A DNA stretch of 11,558 nucleotides from Erysipelotrichaceae bacterium. GTDB taxonomy: Bacteria; Bacillota_I; Bacilli_A; Erysipelotrichales; Erysipelotrichaceae. The DNA lies in NCBI GenBank assembly GCA_021442745.1, contig JABUSI010000083.1, positions 1 through 11,558 of the forward strand, in the 5' to 3' direction. Made by a program: the position numbers and the translations under genes. Under the pieces are notes generated by a model that was given only the letters and a program-made list of their open reading frames with translations, did no database searches and was not told the DNA's origin. Positions 7,066 through 11,558 of the stretch are shown in pieces (the first letter of the stretch is position 1; every line of letters starts with the position of its first letter).

Positions 7066-7094
7066 ATTTTACAATTTCCATAAAGAAAAGGAAA
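7066..7094 (-). promoter_or_regulatory. Possible weak promoter of recJ
   Basis: On the minus strand, TAAAAT (7066-7071) with TTTCCT (7089-7094) 17 nt upstream. The -10 is good and the -35 poor (three of six), and the -35 lies in the der terminator arm. It is listed because recJ otherwise has no promoter downstream of the der terminator. Confidence 0.35.
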
Positions 7095-7108
7095 CGATTG
7101 TTTCCTTT
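7086..7108 (-). terminator. Intrinsic terminator after der
   Basis: On the minus strand, AAAGGAAAC (7108-7100), loop AATC and GTTTCCTTT (7095-7087) form 9 perfect pairs, then T, C and TTT. The stem begins with the last two bases of the der TAA stop (7107-7109). The T-tract is short and interrupted, so efficiency is uncertain. Confidence 0.75.
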
Positions 7109-8414
7109 AGTTCTTGACTCTCGTTAATATCCGAATCGTCGTTCCGTCAAAGCCGAACGCTTCCCGTAATTTGTTTTCCAGATATCTCTTATAACTGAAA
7201 TGCAGCAATTCCGTATCATTCACAAACAATACGATTGTCGGCGGACAAATCGCTACCTGAGAAACGTAGTTGATACGAAGCCGCTTTCCGTTATGTGTCG
7301 GTGGCGGTGTGGTAATCTGCGCTTCTACAATCACTTCATTCAGAACATTTGTAGGAATCCGCTTGTTACTTTCAGCATATACCTTCTGAATCAACGGAAA
7401 CAGATTCTGCACTTTCTGTTTTGTCTTGGCGCTGCAGAATACAATCGGCGCATAATTCAGATACAGGAATTCTTCCCTGATTTTCTTTTCAATCTGGTGC
7501 ATGGTTTTATCATCTTTTTCAACCGCATCCCACTTGTTGTAAACAATTATTACACCCTTACCTGCTTCGTGTGCGTATCCGGCAACGTGCTTATCCTGAT
7601 CCCGGATTCCTTTTTCACCGTCAATCACAAATAATACGACGTCAGATTTTTCGATTGCGCTCATTGCCCGGAGCACGGAATACTTTTCCACCGATTCATA
7701 TACTTTTCCGCGTTTCCGGATACCGGCAGTATCAATGGCAACGTAGTTCTGTCCATCCTTGGTAAACGGCGTATCAATGGCATCACGGGTTGTTCCTTCA
7801 ATACTGGATACGATAACCCGTTCCTGATTCAGCATAGCGTTTACCAGAGAACTCTTCCCGACATTCGGCTGTCCGATTACCGCAAAACGTATCCGTCCTT
7901 CATAATCCGGTTCCACACGTTCACTGAACGTTTCCATTACCTGATCCAGCAAATCCCCGATACCGGTTCCGTGAATGCCGCTGACCGCAATCGGATCACC
8001 GATTCCCAGCGAATAGAACTCGTAGATATTGGGAATTGCTTCCGAACTGTCGATTTTATTCACCGCCAGCAATACCGGTTTTTTGGATTTCCGCAGCAAT
8101 TTGGCAATATACTGGTCATCGTTGGTTACGCCATCCCTGCCATTCACGACAAAAATGATGGAATCTGCTTCTTCCATCGCGATTTCTGCCTGCATCTGGA
8201 TTTCCTCCTGGAACGGCTGATTGTCCATCACGATTCCACCGGTATCAATCACCCGGAACTCCTTGGTTAACCAGGTTCCCGCACCGTAAATACGGTCTCT
8301 GGTTACACCGGGAGTGTCTTCTACAATAGACAATCGTTCTCCGACTATTTTATTGAATATCGTAGACTTACCGACATTCGGTCTTCCTACAATTGCCACT
8401 ACTCCTTCAATCAT
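7107..8414 (-). CDS. der: Ribosome biogenesis GTPase Der (EngA)
   Basis: Der is an essential GTPase with two tandem G domains that assists maturation of the 50S ribosomal subunit. Its 435 residues match the family length. G domain 1 has GRPNVGKS at 10-17, DTGG at 57-60 and NKID at 119-122. G domain 2 has GQPNVGKS at 181-188, DTAG at 228-231, NKWD at 293-296 and SAK at 328-330. A KH-like RNA-binding domain follows from about 350. All nucleotide-binding motifs are intact. The ATG at 8414 lies 1 nt after the cmk stop, and its ribosome site (AGGAGA) sits inside the last cmk codons, so translation is probably coupled to cmk. In Bacillus, cmk and der are close but an rpsA-like gene lies nearby; here they are adjacent. 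Confidence 0.98.
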   Translation of the reverse strand: MIEGVVAIVGRPNVGKSTIFNKIVGERLSIVEDTPGVTRDRIYGAGTWLTKEFRVIDTGGIVMDNQPFQEEIQMQAEIAMEEADSIIFVVNGRDGVTNDDQYIAKLLRKSKKPVLLAVNKIDSSEAIPNIYEFYSLGIGDPIAVSGIHGTGIGDLLDQVMETFSERVEPDYEGRIRFAVIGQPNVGKSSLVNAMLNQERVIVSSIEGTTRDAIDTPFTKDGQNYVAIDTAGIRKRGKVYESVEKYSVLRAMSAIEKSDVVLFVIDGEKGIRDQDKHVAGYAHEAGKGVIIVYNKWDAVEKDDKTMHQIEKKIREEFLYLNYAPIVFCSAKTKQKVQNLFPLIQKVYAESNKRIPTNVLNEVIVEAQITTPPPTHNGKRLRINYVSQVAICPPTIVLFVNDTELLHFSYKRYLENKLREAFGFDGTTIRILTRVKN

Positions 8415-8415
8415 T

Positions 8416-9081
8416 CTAATCTCCTGTCACTTTTTGAACCATATCCAATACGCACTCAACCACTTCTTCAATGCTCATATCGGAAGTATCCAGTTCCACT
8501 GCATCATCTGCCTTCCGCAAAGGCGAATGTTCTCTGTGGGTATCCTGATAATCTCTCTGTTCAATATCCTTTTTAATCATTTCCAGATCGCATGGCAAAC
8601 CCTTGCTTTGGTTTTCCAATGCTCTTCTCTGTGCTCTTGCTTCCACACTGGCCGTCTGGAAAATCTTCAGTTCGGCATCCGGTAATACCACGGTACCGAT
8701 ATCCCGGCCATCCATAATAAAACCTTTAGCTTCCGCCATCTTTTGCTGACGGCGAACCAAATCCACCCGTACGGCAGATTTTGCACTGACGGTACTTGCC
8801 ATCATACTGATTTCATTCTGCCGAATGGCAGCGGAAACGTCCTGTCCGTCCAGAAACACCTTTCCGTCTTCTGTCAAACGAATATCCGTACCTGCCAGAA
8901 GCGTATCCATCGCAGCATCATCATTCATATCGGTATTTGTTAACAGACATTTCAACGCAATACTGCGATACATGGCACCGGTATCCAGATGCACGTATCC
9001 CAGTTTCTTTGCGACAATCTTAGCAATCGAACTTTTCCCCGCTGCACTTGGCCCGTCGATCGCAATGTTTATCTTCTTCAT
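8416..9081 (-). CDS. cmk: Cytidylate kinase
   Basis: Cmk phosphorylates CMP and dCMP with ATP, feeding CTP and dCTP pools. At 221 residues it is full length. The P-loop GPSAAGKSS lies at 10-18, followed by LDTGAMYR at 32-39. The CMP-binding segment has DGRDIGT at 124-130. The lid and C-terminal region carry R152-R153 and REHSPLRKADDA at 183-194. All family motifs are present. The start ATG at 9081 overlaps the stop of the upstream 462-aa membrane-protein gene by 4 nt (ATGA), with GAGG 4 nt before it, so translation is likely coupled. The gene is followed by der after 1 nt. No promoter was noticed in front of it; expression should come from the promoter near 10529-10557. Confidence 0.97.
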   Translation of the reverse strand: MKKINIAIDGPSAAGKSSIAKIVAKKLGYVHLDTGAMYRSIALKCLLTNTDMNDDAAMDTLLAGTDIRLTEDGKVFLDGQDVSAAIRQNEISMMASTVSAKSAVRVDLVRRQQKMAEAKGFIMDGRDIGTVVLPDAELKIFQTASVEARAQRRALENQSKGLPCDLEMIKKDIEQRDYQDTHREHSPLRKADDAVELDTSDMSIEEVVECVLDMVQKVTGD

Positions 9082-10466
9082 AGAACCTCACCCATCATAT
9101 GAAGAATCTGATTCGGAATCAGATTCATCGGAGGGATTATACCGCGATCAACCAATGCCCAGTATGCAATGAATGCCAATACGCAGAACAAGGCAATAAT
9201 CAAAAGAATCAGAATAAAGTTCAATACATGATTCGTCCGGTTTACTCTCTGATCGAAATCCGTCAGGTCGGATTCGTATTTTTCCATATCCATCTTTAAC
9301 TGTCTGGTTTCCTGCAACATTTCTTCGCGGAATATACGTTCACGATCCAACCGTTGTGTCAGTTCCTGAATCACTTCGTCATTTTCGTTAACCGAAGGCT
9401 GTACAAACGGCGTAACTACTTTTGGCTGCGGCCTTACCGGTTCCGGTTGTACCGGTTCCTCCATTACAGGCTCTTCCGGTTCTTCTTCAAAGAACGGTGA
9501 ATTCATATCGTCATCCATGATTGCCGGAATCTTTTCTTCTTCCTTCGGCAAAACTGCTTCCGATTCTTCCAATGCAGGCATTACCGGCGCTACTTCCGGT
9601 TCTTCCAAAGCCGGAATATTGATTTTCGGTTCCGTTACAGGCTCTTCCCATACCGGCAATTCAAATGCCGGTTCATTTTCCGGTTCCAATGCCACTTCAT
9701 CAATTACCGGTAATTCTTCACTTAACGGTGCAACTTCCGGCATTGGTTGTTTCATGACATCCACAGGTTCAAATTCTTCCGGTTTCTGTGTCGTATCCTG
9801 TGCAAACAAATCCAGGATTTCGCCGATCTGGCTTAAATCCACGTTTTCTTCAGCCGGCATATTCAGAATATCGTCAAAACTGCCGACAAAATCAAAATCC
9901 GTACGGCCCTTTTCCAATTCAGAAAAAACATTAGCTGTCGTATCGCTTTCCAGCCGTTTTCCCGCCTGGATGTTGTACGTTTTGACTTCAGAAATCGCTT
10001 CATCCAGCAAAGACGTTTCTTTCGTCAGTTCTTCTTCATACGCATCAATATCAAAGTCCGGCTCGGTTTCTTCGGTTTTACCTTCCGCAATCACTTCACT
10101 GACAGTCGGTATTTCTCCCAAGCCGTCATCCATATCAAATACATCAAAGATTGACACATTCGGTGCATAGGATTCCGGCTGGCGTAATGTTTCCTTCGGT
10201 GCTTCCTTTGGTTCTGTCTTTGGTGTTTCCCATGGGAACTCCTTCATAAAATCTTCGTTATTCTGAATCAAGGAATCAATGGCTTCATTATCTTTTGCCA
10301 TTCTTGACAATAATTCTCTGTTTGATGCCGGTTTCTGTACCTGTGCAACTCGACGTGCTTCCGCTCTGGATGGCAGTGCGGTTACTCCCGGTTTAATATA
10401 TTCCGATTCCGTGGCAATGTTTTCTCTTTTTTGCTGGTATCTCTGTGCCCGTGTTTTTACTTCCAT
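9078..10466 (-). CDS. Tail-anchored acidic Pro/Glu-rich coiled-coil membrane protein, unknown function
   Basis: I do not recognise this 462-residue protein. It has a basic N-terminus (residues 1-60, Lys/Arg/Gln-rich, e.g. KTRAQRYQQKR) and no signal peptide. An acidic, mostly disordered region (about 70-355) contains hydrophobic islands at 104-113 (VSIFDVFDMD), 190-203 (DFDFVGSFDDILNM) and 211-221, and a Pro/Glu-rich part at about 229-350 with imperfect repeats such as IPALEEPEVAPV / MPALEESEAVLP. A coiled coil (about 359-411) leads into one membrane helix (about 413-438) and a short tail (439-462). The likely topology is a large cytoplasmic part with a C-terminal anchor. The start at 10466 is chosen for AGGAGG 7 nt upstream; the longer frame back to 10520 would need TTG at the predicted transcript start. 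It heads the unit with cmk and der. By layout it could be a cytoplasmic scaffold or tether, for example in division or the envelope, but no family is assigned. Confidence 0.85.
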   Translation of the reverse strand: MEVKTRAQRYQQKRENIATESEYIKPGVTALPSRAEARRVAQVQKPASNRELLSRMAKDNEAIDSLIQNNEDFMKEFPWETPKTEPKEAPKETLRQPESYAPNVSIFDVFDMDDGLGEIPTVSEVIAEGKTEETEPDFDIDAYEEELTKETSLLDEAISEVKTYNIQAGKRLESDTTANVFSELEKGRTDFDFVGSFDDILNMPAEENVDLSQIGEILDLFAQDTTQKPEEFEPVDVMKQPMPEVAPLSEELPVIDEVALEPENEPAFELPVWEEPVTEPKINIPALEEPEVAPVMPALEESEAVLPKEEEKIPAIMDDDMNSPFFEEEPEEPVMEEPVQPEPVRPQPKVVTPFVQPSVNENDEVIQELTQRLDRERIFREEMLQETRQLKMDMEKYESDLTDFDQRVNRTNHVLNFILILLIIALFCVLAFIAYWALVDRGIIPPMNLIPNQILHMMGEVL

Positions 10467-10528
10467 AAAACTTCCTCCTGAATTGTCCTGTTGATACGAA
10501 TAAATTACGCAATAATACAATCATACTT

Positions 10529-10557
10529 ATTATAAGACAAAAGCAGTCATCTTTCAA
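10529..10557 (-). promoter_or_regulatory. Promoter of the 462-aa gene-cmk-der unit
   Basis: On the minus strand, TTGAAA (10552-10557), an exact 17-nt spacer and TATAAT (10529-10534). The -35 box sits in the loop and closing base pair of the ffh terminator, and the spacer is formed by its 3' arm. Predicted start near 10522, leader about 56 nt with the Shine-Dalgarno sequence at its end. Confidence 0.75.
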
Positions 10558-10568
10558 TGACTGCTTTT
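10537..10568 (-). terminator. Intrinsic terminator after ffh
   Basis: On the minus strand, AAAAGCAGTCAT (10568-10557), loop TGAAAG and ATGACTGCTTTT (10550-10539) form 12 perfect base pairs. It starts 3 nt after the ffh stop codon. The downstream T-tract is only four long on this strand. The opposite strand has six Ts, so the element may also stop antisense transcripts. Confidence 0.85.
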
Positions 10569-10571
10569 TTA

Positions 10572-11558
10572 TCAGAATTTACGGTTTTTTCCACCCATCA
10601 TGCCCTGCATGGAGTTCATGGTCTTGGCAAGACCCGGAGAAATCTGACCGGATTTCATCACATTACCCATGGATTTCATCATCGGTTTCATTTTTTCATA
10701 CTGATTAATCAGTTTGTTGACTTCATTCACGGAAGTTCCGCTGCCTCTGGCGATACGATTCTTATGAGTAGATCGCATGGATTTCGGATTCTGACGTTCT
10801 TCCGGAGTCATACTCTGGATAATCGCCATCTGCCGTTTCATCTTCTTCGATTCTTCGTCGTCGTTAATCATATTAGCATATTCGCCCATACCCGGAAGCA
10901 TCTTCATCATACCGGACATCGATCCCATCTTCAGAACCTGTTTCATCTGAACCATCAGATCATCCAGTGTGAACTGGCCTTCCATCATCCGTTTTACGCT
11001 CTTTTCGGATTCTTCCATATCCATCCGTTCCTGAGCCTGTTCAATCAGGGATAAAATATCCCCCATACCCAGGATCCGGTCTGCCATACGTTCCGGATAG
11101 AAAATGTCGATATCTTCCATCTTTTCACCGGTACATACGAATTTAACCGGTACATTGGTAATGGTACGGACAGATAACACGCCACCGCCACGGGAGTCCC
11201 CATCAAATTTGGTAACAACAAGACCGGTAACATCCAGTTGCTGATGGAATGCCTTGGCAACGTTTACGATATCCTGACCGGTCATCGCATCGACCGTTAA
11301 CAGGATTTCTTCCGGATTTACCAGTTGTTTCATCTGCTGAAGTTCATCCATCAGTACTTCATCAATGTGCAGACGACCGGCGGTATCAATCAATACCGTA
11401 TCGTAATCATGCGTCTTCGCAAATTCCATACCGGCTTTCACCGTATCCACGGCACCGACCGTATTTCCCAGCGTAAAGACTTCAACACCCAGACCTTTTC
11501 CCAATGTCTGCAATTGTTCAATCGCTGCCGGACGGACAACGTCAGCCGCAATCAATAA
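10572..11558 (-). CDS. ffh: Signal recognition particle GTPase Ffh, C-terminal part (5' end beyond window)
   Basis: Ffh binds 4.5S/6S SRP RNA and signal sequences and targets nascent membrane proteins to FtsY and the Sec translocon. The 328 visible residues begin inside the G domain at LLIAADVVRPAA. About the first 130 residues, including the N domain and P-loop, lie outside the window. Visible GTPase elements are DTAGRLH, then TKFDGDSRGGG (family TKLDGDARGG). After the G domain comes GMGD (closing of the NG domain), then the Met-rich M domain with SGMMKMLPGM, RIARGSGTS and the C-terminal MNSMQGMMGG, which bind SRP RNA and signal peptides. The reading frame is open to the window edge; no start codon is present here. 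A strong hairpin follows the TGA stop by 3 nt, so ffh ends its transcript here instead of continuing into rpsP, its frequent neighbour. Confidence 0.97.
   Translation of the reverse strand, partial: LLIAADVVRPAAIEQLQTLGKGLGVEVFTLGNTVGAVDTVKAGMEFAKTHDYDTVLIDTAGRLHIDEVLMDELQQMKQLVNPEEILLTVDAMTGQDIVNVAKAFHQQLDVTGLVVTKFDGDSRGGGVLSVRTITNVPVKFVCTGEKMEDIDIFYPERMADRILGMGDILSLIEQAQERMDMEESEKSVKRMMEGQFTLDDLMVQMKQVLKMGSMSGMMKMLPGMGEYANMINDDEESKKMKRQMAIIQSMTPEERQNPKSMRSTHKNRIARGSGTSVNEVNKLINQYEKMKPMMKSMGNVMKSGQISPGLAKTMNSMQGMMGGKNRKF

Noticed and set aside
9420..9740. Repeated Ccggttc/ttccggt-type short motifs suggesting a DNA repeat or CRISPR-like array
   Set aside because: Spacing is irregular, there are no constant repeat and spacer units, and the motifs fall in frame as Glu/Pro codons of the 462-aa protein.
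9517..10170. A long open frame on the plus strand (217 codons, Ser/Gly/Thr-rich) opposite the 462-aa gene
   Set aside because: It is the mirror of the acidic Pro/Glu-rich repeats on the other strand, has low-complexity composition and no convincing ribosome site. Antisense frames opposite rel, recJ and the SIS gene were dropped for similar reasons.
10467..10520. An 18-codon N-terminal extension of the 462-aa protein
   Set aside because: It would start at TTG at 10520, on top of the predicted transcription start, with no ribosome site; ATG at 10466 has a full AGGAGG.

Overview
The window looks like an ordinary, compact chromosomal segment of a low-to-moderate-GC Firmicute. The best guess is Erysipelotrichia or a relative close to the Mollicutes. 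This rests on gene content: a recJ-apt-rel block as in Bacillus, cmk next to der without an rpsA-like gene between them, and a DUF3196-like gene beside trigger factor, as I recall for Mycoplasma MG237/MG238. Every gene I can support lies on the minus strand, so the window is read from high to low coordinates. There is no sign of phage, IS elements, CRISPR or recent transfer.

Layout in transcription order: (1) ffh, whose 5' end is beyond the window, ends at a strong hairpin (10537-10568). (2) A promoter that shares DNA with that hairpin drives a three-gene unit: an unrecognised 462-aa tail-anchored acidic protein, cmk (4-nt overlap) and der (1-nt gap). A terminator starts in the der stop codon. 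(3) recJ, then apt with an extended -10 box built into the recJ stop codon, then a hairpin starting in the apt stop codon. (4) rel, the bifunctional (p)ppGpp enzyme, and 8 nt later a GlmS-isomerase-like double-SIS protein, ending in a terminator. (5) tRNA-Arg(TCT) with its own near-consensus promoter and terminator. (6) A DUF3196-like gene with a near-consensus promoter carrying an operator-like dyad, followed by trigger factor (tig), which has its own promoter and runs off the left edge.

Functionally this is housekeeping: protein targeting and folding (Ffh, trigger factor), ribosome assembly (Der), nucleotide supply and salvage (Cmk, Apt), DNA repair (RecJ) and stringent control (Rel). Purine salvage, DNA repair and alarmone metabolism sit together in the classic Firmicute order.

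I found no multi-gene novel system. The least explained item is the 462-aa membrane protein co-transcribed with cmk and der. The other notable features are in the control DNA: three TAA stop codons form the base of terminator hairpins, a terminator and promoter overlap, and rel has no visible promoter of its own. No gene-free stretch reaches 300 bases. The longest non-protein interval (1281-1542) holds a tRNA gene, two terminators and two promoters.
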